A DNA stretch of 64,000 nt from the NCBI GenBank assembly GCA_017893485.1, contig CM030362.1:32406089-32470088 (forward strand). Reading direction: 5' to 3'. A program made the translations under genes and the position numbers. The stretch comes from Hemerocallis citrina (lineage: Eukaryota > Streptophyta > Magnoliopsida > Asparagales > Asphodelaceae). The notes beneath the pieces were generated by a model that did no database searches, was not told the origin of the DNA, and was given only the letters and a program-made list of their open reading frames with translations. Below, one piece after another: positions 43,441 through 54,530 of this stretch (its first letter is position 1; every line of letters begins with the position of its first letter).

Positions 43441-44105
43441 GGCTTCATTGGAGCCCAGGCATCGGAGGTATGGTCTTCCGTCCACCTTTGTATACGAGCG
43501 CTTGAAGAGTACATTATCGATAAGGGTGAATCTCTCCGATCGAATTCTTGTCTTCCGTGCTTCGGTTGGGTCTAGGGGGAGCTCACCATCTGACAGAAAT
43601 TTCCGGACGGGATCCATCCATTTTCCCGTCTGAACGCCTGAGTTGATACAGAGAAACTCATGGTTCTCGATGCTAGGCTTGAGGAGGATCTCAATGAGTA
43701 CTATGTGATCGATGCCCTCGAAGGACGATAAGGTGAGCTTGGAAAGGGCATCGGCCTGGGAATTATGTTTTTTCGGGATGCGCTCAACAGCAGCCTCCCC
43801 GAAGACTGTTAAGAGTTCTCTGACGCGTGCCAAGTACAGGATCATTCGGGCATCGTGGGCCTCGTACTCCCTGGTGATCTAGTTGACCACGAGCTGAGAG
43901 TCGCTGAAGGCCCTTACCCGTCTTGCCCCCGCTTTGTGTGCTAGCATAATCCCGACGATCATCGCTTCATATTCAGCCTCGTTGTTGGACGCCTGGAAGT
44001 TTAGACGTAGGGAATATTGGAGAGCGAAGTTGTGAGGGACCCTGAGTATGACACCAACTCCGCTTCCACCTTCGCATGATGACCCGTCGACATAGACTTC
44101 TCATA
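43440..44105 (-). pseudogene. Tat element second (archaeal-type) RNase H and integrase-proximal region
   Basis: On the minus strand VYVDGS (about 44095), NNEAEYEAMIVGI, FSDSQLVVN and HNSQADALSKL give the D, E, D, D set of an archaeal-type RNase HI domain, the extra RNase H peculiar to Tat elements. A TAG (about 43880) follows LVVN. After the domain comes the linker to the H2C2 finger (RPYLRCLGSNEAKYALWELHEG). This domain is distinct from the normal gypsy RNase H at 44116-44454. Confidence 0.82.
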
Positions 44106-44115
44106 TTGATTCGTC

Positions 44116-44454
44116 CTATTGGACTTCTGAAGCTTCAAGAATGGTGCATTCCGTGATAAATTCTATGAGAGCCTGCCTTTTGATGGCTGTCCGGGGTTGG
44201 TAGCTGATGTTATGATGGCTGAGCTCGATCGACCACTTGATCAGGCGGCCGAAGTTCTTCGATTTGTGGAGGACTGTCTTGAGAGGTTGGTCTGTTAGGA
44301 CTTGGATAAAATGCACCTGAAAGTACGGTCGGAGTTTCCGACAGGAGATTACCAAGACATAGACGATCTTTTCCATTCTGGCGCATCGGAGTGCAGCGTT
44401 GTGTAGAACTTTGCTGACATAGTATATGGGCTTCTGGACCCCATCTTCCTCCAT
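44116..44454 (-). pseudogene. Tat element RNase H (gypsy type)
   Basis: The frame QKPIYYVSKVLHNAALRCARMEK...LRPYFQVHFIQVLTDQPLKTVLHKSKNFGRLIKWSIELS is the standard C-terminal part of gypsy RT-RNase H. It is open for 112 codons and preceded by a broken stretch (44455-44730). Confidence 0.88.
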
Positions 44455-45580
44455 AATTAATAAGACGCGAGTGTGTGCTTTGACGCAGCTAGGTAAAGGA
44501 AGAGGGATTCGCCCGACCCTGGTTTACTGAGGAGCAGGAGGTTGGCCAGGTATGACTTCAGCTAATCGAAGGCCTGCTGTTGAGGGTTCCCCTACTCGAA
44601 GCTTTTCGCCCCCCGAAGGGCTATAAAGAACGGGAGCGACTTTTCTCCAGATTTGGAGAGAAAACGGCCGGTGCCCGCCAGTTTACCCGTAAACCATTAG
44701 ACCTCTTTGACATTTTTTGGAGGAGCCATGGCTAGTATGCCTGGATCTTCTCAGGGTTCATCTCGATGCCTCGCTGGCTGACTAAGAATCCGAGAAATTT
44801 TTCCGAAGTGACTCCGAAGGCGCATTTAGAGGGGTTGAGTTGCATATTGTGGGATTGTAGGACCCCGAAAGCCTCTTCTAGATCGTTGACATGATCTTGC
44901 CCTTTCTGGATTTTGACGAGCATATCGTCACCATATACCTCCATGTTCTGTCCTATCTGTTTCTTAAAGACCCGGTTGACGAGCCTTTATTACGTGGCAT
45001 CGGCATTCTTCAGCTCAAACGACATGACCTTGTAACAATAAAGACCTTGGTTTGTTACGAAGGTGGTCTTGGAAATATCTCGGGGAAATATTCTGAGCTG
45101 TTTGTAACCAGAAAAGACATCCATGAAACTTAGTAGCTCGTGACCCGAGGTTGCATCTATCAGGGTGTCGATGCAAGGAAGCGGGAACAGATCTTTGGGA
45201 CATGCCTATTTGAGGTCTGTGAAGTCTATGCAGATCCTCCACTTGCCACTCGGTTTTTTTACCATTACAATATTTGCCAGCCACTATGGGTAGCTGACTT
45301 CTTGTATGAAGCGCGCTGAGAGGAGCTTGTCCACTTCTTTTTTCACAGCATGTTGCCTGTCGGGAGCGAACTTACGCTGCTTCTGCTGAGCCGATTCAGA
45401 GTCTGGGTGGACACTCAGTTTGTGCATAATGAGTTCTTCCGAAATCCTTGGCATGTCGAAGGGTGTCCAAGCGAAGAGGTCGGTATTTCGATGGATGCAG
45501 TCGATAATATCGAGCTTTAGGTCCGGAGCGAAAGACTGGCTTACTCAGAACCATTTGGATTCACCGCCCTTGTAGAAGGA
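44455..45580 (-). pseudogene. Tat element reverse transcriptase
   Basis: Fragments on the minus strand include the palm with VYGDDMLVK (about 44920), HVNDLEEAFGVLQSHNMQLNPSKCAFGV and SEKFLGFLVSQRGIE. The upstream half (45290-45580) is readable only in pieces because of several stops and shifts. The YxDD catalytic box is intact. Confidence 0.85.
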
Positions 45581-45586
45581 GATCTC

Positions 45587-46234
45587 TTACAACTTGTCGA
45601 CGGGCTCCGCATGCAACTGGCTTCTTTCAGATGGGAGTTCCACCACGTCAATGGGGAAGACCCCGCCCCTCACGGTGGCCATATAGCATGCACGAGCGGG
45701 TTCCTGATTACCTCGGACACTACCGACCCTGCGATCTATAGGAAACTTAAGCTTCAGGTGATAGGCGGAGGGTACCGCCTGTAGGGAGAAGAGGCTGGGT
45801 CTACCCAAGATAGTGTTATAGGCGGCCTTGACGTTGACCACCATGAAGTCCATCGCATCAATTTGGATGGTCGGGGCAATTCCGTCTATCACGTCGAGAG
45901 TGAGAATTCCCTCAATTTGGAAAGGGACGCCCGAGAACCCGTGAAGTGTGTACCCAGCTGGCTTCTTTCTATCGCGAGAGAGTTTGAGCTTTTCGAATGC
46001 CTCTTGGAACAGGATATTGACGAAACTTCCGTTGTCAACTAGGATTCGGCGAACCTCATGATTCTCCATGCCGAAGCTGATTACAAGAGCATCACAGTGA
46101 GGGAGCCGAACACCTTCCAGATCTGTGTTGGAGAATGAGACCAACACCGCTTGGTCCATGGGGAGCATGTAGTTGTGAATGGAGTTAACCTCGCGTACAA
46201 AGGCCTTGCGTGAGGTACTGGATTCTCCACCCAT
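45587..46234 (-). pseudogene. Tat element aspartic protease
   Basis: 215 open codons. The active-site motif RRILVDNGSFVNILF has Asn in place of the second residue of DTG/DSG, a form common in Tat proteases. Flanking blocks FSNTDLEGVRLPHCDALVI, KPAGYTLHGFSG and YNTILGRPSLFSLQAVPSAYHLKLKFP match the usual retropepsin region between gag and RT. It would process the gag-pol polyprotein. Confidence 0.9.
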
Positions 46235-46359
46235 GGGTCTTCCGTGGACATAGTGAAGAATGGCTGCCCCCCGGCCCCTTCTAGTTTGGGCTTTACTTCT
46301 GGACCACCCGAGGATGGGGCGAAGTTCTCCGGTCCCTCGGGTCAGTTCGAGTGAACTCC

Positions 46360-47480
46360 CTTAGATACCATCTCTGTATGAGTGCCTCAATCTCATCTTT
46401 GAGAGCGCGACAACTATCGATTTCATGCCCATGCCCATGGTCTTGTCCCTTTTCTTGTTGTTGTTCGCTCGCAGAGGATGGCGGACCTTCCTCTTGTCCT
46501 TGATCTCCATGAGGATGGCGAATATGCTATGAGAGGGGAGTGAATCTCTCAAAGCAGGAGATAGGTGGAGGTCATTTCTGACCAAAGTCGTCTTTTTGGG
46601 CCTTCTTCAGTGACTCAGAGTCATCAAATTTTCTCTTCCCCTTGGCGGGGACTTCTTTCTGCCCTCCTGGTGCAGAGCCTCCTCGGCTCGGATGTATTTT
46701 TTGACTATATTGAGGAAGTCAGGAAAGTTAAGAGGCAACTTCTTTGCCAGGGATGCCTTCAGCTGGCCATGGCAAACATTGTGCCGGAAGGCCGCGGATG
46801 CAATGCCAGGGTCAAGAGAAGAAACTGCCCTGGCCTTGGTAGCGAGCCTCCGCGCAAAGTCCCAAAAGGACTTTCCTTCCTTCTGTTTGAGGTCCATGAG
46901 GGACGCGCTCGTCTTCTCAACTTTCCGGATGGTCACGAAGTGGGCGAGGAAGCTCACCTCGAGCTGGTCGAACGAGAAGAACGAGACGGGAGAGAATTTT
47001 GAGAACCATTCCTGCGTCGGGCCACGTAAAGTGGCTAGGAATGCGTGGCAAAGGAGAGGATTCGAGGCGCTGTGAATCATCATGAGAGTTTTGAACCATT
47101 CCATGTGATTAGCAGGAACAGACTCTCTGCTGTACAACTCATATTGAGGGGGTCTGAAGTTCTTCGGGATTTCAACGCCGAGTATGGTCGTGGAAAACAA
47201 GGGTCGGTTAGGCTGACCCTCGGCTCAATTGTGGCCCGCCCTAGCCGGTTCGAGCAAGGCAATTCTCCATTTCTTGGAGGCACTGAAGGATGCCTCCTCG
47301 CATCTTGCCGGCCGCATTGAGTAGAGGGATTTGCTGCCCTGAGCTTCCTCCCGGCGAGGGTCATTGTTTGGACCCTTGATTTTGGGGCTGCCTCGGAGAG
47401 CCTGGAGGACCTCATTCCGGAAGTCCAAAAATTCGACCCTCGAGACCGGGGCCTGTTCACCTTGGCCACGAGGGGGCAAG
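46360..47480 (-). pseudogene. Tat element gag
   Basis: Minus-strand MPPRGQGEQ (47479) leads into MEWFKTLMMIHSASNPLLCHAFL, GPTQEWFSKFSPVSFFSFDQL, FVTIRKVEKTSASLMDLKQKEGKSFWDFARR, the Retrotrans_gag domain. One in-frame TGA (about 47225) and later shifts (46607 and beyond) break it. A C-terminal LKDEIEALIQRWYLREF block near 46380 is the conserved end of Tat gag. The leader upstream to 47888 may include the true start (an ATGGCACCAAAG near 47799). Confidence 0.85.
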
Positions 47481-47888
47481 TAATCCCTCAGAGAGGGGGT
47501 GAGCCTGTGCTCTCGGCCCTAAGACAAACATGTGCTGTGGGTCAGATTCTAGTTAGAGGGTGCAGCCCTGCACCTCGATCTGCTGAGCTGATGCTGGAGG
47601 TCATTCGTGGGTTGTCGATTATTGAGGACGTGTCGATGATCATCGGCGACTAAGCATGAAGCGCTCGGACCAAGCTCTGACTGACCCTCGGCTCGTTGCC
47701 TTTGGGAGCCCTACGTGATTGCATGACTGCGTGAGTGATGATGAGCTTCGGCTTGACGTCCTGCCGTTGGCGCTTTCGTGGCCTTTGGTGCCATTGAAGG
47801 GTACAGTCTCGGAGTCGAATCCGAGCCTGAGATCGAATCAGTCTTTCTCTTCCCACAGACGACGCTAACCCGATGCTGCGATTTTAAG

Positions 47889-48345
47889 TGTGGTGGCACT
47901 AGGTGTGAGTTCTTGTTATTTATAGTGGAAGGGATAGATCTGAGACAAATCTTAGCCACAGATCTGGATCTGAGATGAGGATTTTGTAAGGAGCAGGAGA
48001 AGGGGCACTACTGGTAGCCGACCGCCTTGAGTACCTGCAAAATGCCTGGAGACACCAGGGGTGGTCCCGGTGACAGGCCCTCCAAAGATTTAGTCAGTCA
48101 CTGGGATAAATGAAAGCTAGGGTTCAAGTGGAGAAAAGCTCATTACCTTTAAAGAGAAGGAGGGACCTGGTAATTATAGGCAGAGAGAGTGGGCCCTAAC
48201 CCTAATGGGCAGGGTTGACCCGCTTCTCTGTGGGCCTGAGCTAATGGAAGGCCCGTTGGATCCACAAGCCTGATAATCAAGGATGAGCGGATTTAGAGTG
48301 GATCAGACGGCTCTGCTTGTGCTGGATTATTTTACCCACATAAGT
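47889..48345 (-). repeat. 5' LTR (partial) of the minus-strand Tat element
   Basis: On the minus strand it contains TGCCTATAATTACC (TATA region, 48183-48170), AAAGGTAATGAGCTTTTC, GTGACTGACTAAATC, GGAGGGCCT, TTTGCAGGTAC and the end CCACCACA at 47889. It is similar to 36664-36917 (opposite orientation) and 63072-64000 (same orientation). The outer edge is not sharply defined. Confidence 0.7.
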
Positions 48346-49062
48346 GTACAAGTCTTAAAGAGAGATTGAGGTGGAATTTTGTTGGGAAAGATAAAGAGAA
48401 GAGAACAATGCGTTAAAATTTATTTATTCCTTCTCACAACTACCTTTTTTACAAGTCGTTGATTTTAAGTCATACTTCTAAGAATATTTGTAGTCGTTTC
48501 CTTTAAATTTTGTAAATTTGACAAAATAGAAATAGAAATACAAGTAAAGTGCCGTAGACAATAAACTCAAATTTTGGGTTAAAAAAAACCATTGGACGAA
48601 AGATAGTATTTCATCCGATGGACATTTTTATGGAAAAAAACCATATGTCTGATGGACATTTTAAAAAAACCCATCGTCCGATGGACATTATAAAAAAAAC
48701 CATCGGACGAAAGATCCGATGGGTATTAAAAAGTAAAAAAAATTTGGACGAGAAAAAATCATTCATCTCCTATATTTTGGAAAAACACATTTCGCTTTCC
48801 AAATATAGAAGAGTATTGTTTCTCTTATACCTAAATTTTGGGTTTTAGAGAACGACTGCAAGACATTTTTTCTCTCTAAATTATTGCAAATTTTGGGGTT
48901 GGATGCAACGACTGCAGATGCTCTAACAATCCAAATTTGAGTTTCCACAAATTGTTGTAAGTACAATGTTCAATGAAAAATCTTTTGATATACACACACA
49001 TCGAGTTGTTTCAAAATTGTATCGAGTTTCTTTTTGAAATTTTAAGATATCATGTTTGTTAA
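48346..49062. other. AT-rich DNA with palindromic GTCCGATGG repeats
   Basis: No gene. Between 48588 and 48725 the words CCAT(C/T)GGACGAAAGAT and (G/T)(T/C)CCGATGGACAT alternate, forming several inverted repeats around A runs; foldback structures are likely. The rest is featureless AT-rich sequence with two copies of a CAACGACTGCA word (about 48850 and 48908). Confidence 0.6.
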
Positions 49063-49288
49063 TTTTTTTTATATAAGGAAAAGGTGGAGTATGGCCACCC
49101 TATTTCATTAATAAGAGGTTAATAAAACAAACTCAGAGTACTGAGCAAAACACAGAGTTCTACAGTACAGAAATAAAACATTGATCCTCCCTCGAACATG
49201 GGAGTGTGGGACAAAAGAAACATACATGCATGCAACATAAGTACAGAAAAGCATCTAAAGTCTCCAAACAGACCATGGGGGGTGGGGA

Positions 49289-50104
49289 TCAATCAAACAA
49301 AAGTACATGAGAACATAAGATACTCGTTCCACATTCAAGCTTCGGCCCAATCTCGACTTCATTATCATCGTACTCCTCCACTTGGAAGATGCTGACAATC
49401 CTCCCTCGAGGACCTGTCGCTGTAGCTGTAGTCCAAAAAAAAAAGAGATGCATAATTTGAGTTAAATTACCAGAAATATTATTACTAGTCCCATGAAAGT
49501 AATAGTTATTCCTATCTAGCCAAAGTACCCAGGTCGTAGCAGCGATAGCGATAAACCAAGCTTCTCTCATAGATCGGCTCTCCGTAGCGAATTTTAGGCC
49601 GATCCACAAATCCTCATACCTTATAGGGTAATCGTTAGTTCCCAAGGCATTGAGAACATCAGTGAGGACCGCTTTACTCCTGTGACACTCCATAAATAAA
49701 TGATCTATGGTCTCAGATACAGCGTTGCAAAACCCACAGGAAGCATCAATAGTCGGTTGGCGTTTGACCAAGTTTTCTCTAGTCAAAATTACATCGTTAA
49801 GGACTAGCCATAAGAAGACATTTACTTTCAGCGGGGTTTTAGCTTTCCATATAATACCAGACCATTTTGGACTACATCCCCTGAAGTGAATACGGTTATA
49901 AAGAGACCGTACTGTGAAAGTGCCATTCTTTTCTGCGCCCCAGGATTTTATGTCTGGTCCATGTGAACATTTAACTCCTGAGTTGGCGATAAGAGCCTGA
50001 AGTTCCATAAACCTGAGCTGAGAGCCAGAATCCAGTGAGTGTTTAAAGGTAGGCTTCCAGGAATTTCTTCTCCAGGATGCGACCACCATGCAGTGTGGTT
50101 GCAC
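49289..50104 (-). pseudogene. LINE ORF2 C-terminus with zf-RVT domain
   Basis: 271 open codons. FTVRSLYNRIHF, WSGIIWKAKTPLKVNVFLWLVLND, CGFC...TIDHLFMEC and WVLWLDRNNYYFHG define the zf-RVT region at the end of plant L1 ORF2. It is related in type to the fragment at 31404-32052 but clearly a different copy. The open frame contrasts with the broken RT upstream. Confidence 0.93.
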
Positions 50105-51760
50105 TGCTTGTGCATATAAGTACGGGAATAGATCTCTAAGTGTGTGATCACCACATCATTTATCCCACCAGAATCTAGTTAGTCTGCCATTTCCGATATG
50201 ACGATACACAACTATTGAATGATGCATAGGCTTTAGTAATTCCTCTCAAGAACTAGGAGACACGTGGCCCACCCTGAAGCCCACATTTCGCATCCCGTTA
50301 CCATGTTGATAAGCCTCAACAAAATCCTACGACCCCTCTCCGTTAGGGTGAAATATTTTCCACCACCACTTTCCCAATAACATGAGATTCATATCCCAGA
50401 TATCAATTATACCCAACCCTCCGTGCATCTTCTTCATGCATGCTTTTCCCCATCTCATTAGGTGATAGCCACCTCTATCAGAGTCTGTACCTTTCCACAA
50501 GAATCGATTTCAGATGCGGTCAATTCTCTGGATAACCCATCGTAGGATTTCGAAGAAGGTTAGTAGGTTGGAAGGTTAGAAAGGACTGCGTTGATAAGAG
50601 TGACTCTCCCTCCTAAGGATAGAGATTTACCTTTCCATCCAACGAGTCGATTCTCATCCTGATCAATGATAGGTAACCAATCAGACTTCTTGAGTTTGCT
50701 CGGTCTCAACGGGAGCCCCAGGTATTTAATGGGGAAATTCTCGATGGTGCAATTGAGAAAGGTGGCATGTTCTTGTGCCTCCTATGGGGATAAAGCAATG
50801 GGGATTAGTAAACTTTTGTGGAAGTTAACCCTGAAGCTGGACCAAGCTTCAAAACTATAGAGAATTCCTTTAAAAGTGATGGTTTTCCTAAGGTCACCAT
50901 TTCCGAACAGGACAGTATCATCTATTTATTGGAGGATGGAGCAACCCTGGTGGTTTACTCCACTGGCCATAGGAGAAATCCAACCAGCCCATCTGTAGTT
51001 AGCCATCATAGACCTCAGGACGTCTGCCACAATGGTAAATAGGAGAGGGGGAGAGGGGGTCCCCTTGACGAAGGCCACGTTTGTGCGAGAACAATTTTCC
51101 CGGTACCCTATTCACCATGATAGCAGTTCTACTAGAGGAGAGGAAACTACAGATCCATCTGATCCACCTATCCCCAAACCCATATCCTGCAAGAGCTTCG
51201 AAAGGACAATCCCAATCAACTGAGTCATAAGCCTTCTTGAAATCTAGTTTAAGGAGATAGCTCTTAGCATTCGATATGTTGCAGTGATGGATTGTTTCCT
51301 CAGCAATAGCAATACAGTCTTGAATACACTGTCCTTTAATGAATCCAGTTTGCTAGTGACTAATAAGTCTGTCCATCACCTTACCCAATCTGTTAGCGAG
51401 CAATTTGGTGATAATCTTAACTGAGCAGTTAATGAGACTAATAGGGCGGAAGTCTCCAACCCTTAGGGAGTCTTCTTTCTTAGGGATCAATACAACCTCA
51501 ACGAAGTTGATTCTACCTAGCTTAAGACTATGTTCATAGAACCTGGCGAACAAATTTACAAGACCGCTTTGATTTCCTCCCAAAATGTATGACATAATAG
51601 GATTGGGAAACCATTCGGACCTGGTGCTTTCTCCCTGCCAAGTTACGACACCGCCACCCAAAATTCCTCTTCTGTGAAGGAGGCTTCCAAAGACTGTAGG
51701 TCTAGGTCTAGGACGTCCAAGGACGCATGCCAAAAGTGTGGATTGAGAGGGACTCTCAGA
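50105..51760 (-). pseudogene. LINE ORF2 reverse transcriptase
   Basis: Fragments include INFVEVVLIPKKEDSLRVGDFRPISLINCSVKIITKLLANRL (about 51500-51380), FIKGQCIQDC, LLKLDFKKAYDSVDW, GLRQGDPLSPLLF (about 51050) and IDDTVLF (about 50920). The FxDD catalytic box is preceded by a stop codon (TAA) and reads IDD. Numerous stops are spread through the region. RT would copy the LINE RNA at the nicked target. Confidence 0.88.
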
Positions 51761-52561
51761 TCTGTTTTCCGTCCAAACAAGTTCTTGAAGTGGGTCTAGA
51801 AAGCAAGTTTGATATCATTGTCTCCTTGCAACTCCAGATTGGGTATGAATCGAATGAATGAGATTAGATCTACGCCGAGCATTGACAATTTGATAGAAAA
51901 AGGCAGTGTTTGCATCTCCTTCTTTGAGTCATGAAATTCTTGAGCGTTGTTGCCATTTGAGCTCTTCCAATTTATAAAGTTGAGCAATGTCATCTCGAAG
52001 TTATAGCAGCCTATTCCACTCCTCTTGTGTGAGGTCTCTAGCTTCTTCAATCTTCTCAAGCTCCTCGATACCTTCTAGAAGGAAATCTTTCGATCTCCAG
52101 ATCGTCGCAAATCTGGTTCAATTCCATTTCCTGCTTGGAACGCATTCTTCTTACTTTTTCACACTAGATTGTAGCCGCTTCTGTCCCTCTCATTGGGCGG
52201 GCCCAATTTTCATTGATCATGTAATGGAAGCCCTGGATTTCCAACCATGCTTTTTCAAACCTAAATTTGGGAGGTTTTCTAGGTTGTGATTCCCCAGTAG
52301 AGAACATAATAGGGACATGATCCAAGGTGGGTCTAGGGAGGGACTTAGCCCAGGAAAGTGGGAATTTGACCTCCCAGTTAGTAGATACGAAGACCCTGTC
52401 TAGTTTAGCCAAAATAGGAGACAATTGCAAGTTTGACTAGGTGAACAGTATATTAGTGATAAGAATATCAACGAGTTCAAGATCCGCAGTAACCGGGTTA
52501 AACGCTTCTCTGTCGGAGTCACTAGAACCTCTGCTTCTGTGCTCGGAGGAGAATTTGGTGA

Positions 52562-52606
<45 letters not shown>

Positions 52607-53010
52607 ACACACACGGGTTTTGCCCCCATGAGTGGATCTCTCGAAGTTCAGTCTAAAATGCCACCCTGGCAGAGGCAATGTTTGGGCCATACACCAACGT
52701 GATAGTTAGAATCCAATTATCTGTCTTGCGTTGGAGCAGGACTGATAATGAGAATTGCACACAGAATTCGTCTAGGCAGGTATACACCTCCGAGTTAAAA
52801 CCAATGACGATTCCCCCAGAGGCACCAACAAGAGGACGAATTTTTCAATCAGATATTCGATTACCCCCAAGTCTTCTAAGCCTAGCGATATGAGACAATT
52901 TGGTATCCTGCAGGCCCACGATGTCAACTTTAGACTTATTGATAACATTCTTAACCATTTCTCGCTTGCCCCGGCCAGCCAGACCTCTAATGTTCTAGAA
53001 AAGAGTGCTC
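51761..53010 (-). pseudogene. LINE ORF2 start and AP-type endonuclease
   Basis: The putative ORF2 ATG at 53010-53012 is followed by MSTLF, a TAG, then NIRGLAGRGKREMVKN, VDIVGLQDTKLS, GGIVIGFN and, near 52430-52200, FTWSN, LDRVFVSTNWEVKFP and LPRPTLDHVPI, the EN signature with its final Asp-His. The homopolymer/GT repeat at 52564-52614 lies in the middle. The endonuclease nicks target DNA for insertion. Confidence 0.87.
52564..52614. repeat. (C)29(AC)11 simple repeat
   Basis: An uninterrupted C run passes straight into AC dinucleotides. It lies inside the LINE endonuclease region and disrupts it. Such long homopolymers are also prone to sequencing or assembly length error. Confidence 0.95.
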
Positions 53011-53011
53011 A

Positions 53012-53672
53012 TTAATTACAACCTAGTTCGGAGACGTGATTTGAGCTGGAAACCGAGCTAGCACTAAGATTAGCTCTACCAATCTCCCATCCCCTATTCT
53101 TACTTAGGAGAAAGGCGTTACGCTCAGTATCACCTACCACTAGACCACATGTTTTGGCTAGACTAAAAATTTCAGTATCAGTCATGAAGTTAAAAATAGA
53201 AGCTAAAAAGGAACGCGTACCTCCATCGCTAGTCTTAGCGGATTTGGCAGCGGCATCAATCTCAAGATAATCGTCTAAGGGCTCCTCAATAGCCCTCTTA
53301 ATTAGCAACTTTCTGTACTCTAAAGCCCTTATCGAAACAAGCAGAAGAAACATACACTGTCGTCTACGAAGTAGGGAAAGTAGAGGGAACAAATTCTGGG
53401 GTAGGAGAGACCATTCCTAGCAAGGACATCTGGTGAGTCCTCTAACATCTCCTCTGAACACAGTGACTCATCCTCCAAATAGACATAATCATCATCAAGA
53501 TTAAGTCTAGCTTCTTGATCATCTACATCCATCTCCAAACCACCGACTGTAGCATTTGGGCTAATTTGTGCAAAAGAGGATTGTGGGCTCACGGGCCTAT
53601 ACAATTTACCATCGTTAATTTTATAGTTCTTTAAAGACTTTTCAAACAATATTCCTCTAAAAAGAATTTAAC
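53012..53672 (-). pseudogene. LINE ORF1 C-terminal part
   Basis: Two minus-strand frames, 53649-53329 and 53392-53012, join by a frameshift near 53350. The protein is acidic (DVDDQEARLNLDDDYVYLEDES), then shows KLLIKRAIEEPLDDYLEIDAAAKSAKTSDGGTRSFLASIF, and ends GCN with TAA at 53012-53014. That stop overlaps the presumed ORF2 ATG (TAATG). I did not recognise a zinc knuckle or RRM; the N-terminus is missing by truncation. Confidence 0.6.
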
Positions 53673-53857
53673 ATAAACAGACTGTAGCATGCAGTAAGAG
53701 GAAATATGTGCTGTAAGATGAAACACTTTTGACATAAAGCAATTGACTCAAGCTGGAACCAAAATCCCACAAGAAAACCCAATTTTTCTTCATCCTCCTT
53801 TCAAAGTCCTGATGATAACCTTAATTTCATTGACTTCAAAACCTAAAATATGTCGAC

Positions 53858-53962
53858 CTACTCATAGAGCAAAGTGGCAAAACCTGCATATGAAGTTGTG
53901 ATGATCAGCATAATCAGGATGGCGTCAATAATAAAAGCTTTCAGGAAACCTTTAGAATTCAT
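53858..53962 (-). CDS. Small secreted-peptide-like first exon, copy 1
   Basis: The ATG at 53962 opens a 34-codon frame, MNSKGFLKAF followed by a strongly hydrophobic stretch (AILIMLIITTSYA) and a stop. This looks like a signal peptide; TATGCAG/GTTTTG after it could be a splice donor, as in plant glycine-rich and other small secreted proteins whose first exon is the signal peptide. A TATA box (ATATAA, reading on minus, about 54009-54003) and a conserved upstream TTCGAAGATATGGTAAC lie at the expected distance. A diverged second copy is at 62845-62916. No mature part was recognised downstream. Confidence 0.4.
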   Translation of the reverse strand: MNSKGFLKAFIIDAILIMLIITTSYAGFATLLYE

Positions 53963-54002
53963 CTTGCTCGCTGGGTGGTTTTAGGCTAATTCAAAGATGT
54001 CA

Positions 54003-54009
54003 TTATATA
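54003..54009 (-). promoter_or_regulatory. TATA box of the secreted-peptide-like copy 1
   Basis: TTCTATATAATGAC on the minus strand, about 45 bp upstream of the ATG at 53962. The same arrangement (TTCTATATAAAGCC) is in copy 2 at 62957-62963. Confidence 0.55.
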
Positions 54010-54052
54010 GAACAAGAGTAGGTGCCACGGTAAGTGTTACCATATCTTCGAA

Positions 54053-54525
54053 GTTTTTTTTTTTTTTTTTTTGATAATCCGAGAGGAAACTAACATTGAG
54101 TAGTGTTACCATATACTATATCATTAATCCAACAGGAAACAACATGTCAATATTGAGTACATCATTGAAATTAATCCAAGAGGGTCTTGGAATTAATTGT
54201 TGAGTTTTATGCATGCACATATTACCCGTCCTTGTTAAAATCAAGGATTGATTTGTTTCTGAGGTGATCAAGTGGACGGAAGTTTCATATGTTCGTTTGC
54301 TATTTTGCCATTTTTCATATTTTTTTAAGCAAACGGAGCGCTGCAGTCATTTGTTATTTTACCAAAATTTGAAAAACGAGAAACAATGCGTTCTCATATT
54401 TGAGAAATAATTTACCCATTTTTAAAATAAAGGGATCCTAATTTATTTTTTTTTATAATTCGATCGGACGATACAAGTTGTATCATCCAAAAATATTTTA
54501 ATATTTTTTAAAGAATATTTTGTTA
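54053..54525. other. T run and AT-rich non-coding DNA
   Basis: A run of about 20 T follows the conserved TTCGAAG word and could be the tail of a small retroposed sequence. Beyond it no gene is seen up to the copia LTR at 54531. Confidence 0.45.
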
Positions 54526-54530
54526 GATGT

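Larger units (their letters stand above)
42377..48345 (-). mobile_element. Decayed Ty3/gypsy element, Tat lineage, minus strand
   Basis: In order on the minus strand: LTR (from about 48345 to 47889), gag, protease, RT, RNase H, a second archaeal-type RNase H and integrase, then tandem repeats beyond 42290. Protease and integrase types, the dual RNase H and the downstream repeats fit Tat. A minus-oriented 3' LTR is not visible at low coordinates; the only LTR-like sequence there (36664-36917) is in the opposite orientation. Many stops and frameshifts show it is inactive. Confidence 0.85.
49063..53672 (-). mobile_element. 5'-truncated LINE (L1-type), minus strand
   Basis: The A tail (T run 49063-49070 on plus) marks the 3' end. 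Reading up the minus strand come zf-RVT, RT, endonuclease and part of ORF1, ending near 53672 within ORF1. Many stops are present. No target duplication was found. A G29 run with an adjoining GT repeat on the sense strand (52564-52614 on plus) interrupts the endonuclease. Confidence 0.9.

Noticed and set aside
52400..52690. Open frames rich in Gly or Pro across the C run
   Set aside because: They are translations of the homopolymer and AC repeat; the real coding signal is the LINE endonuclease on the minus strand.
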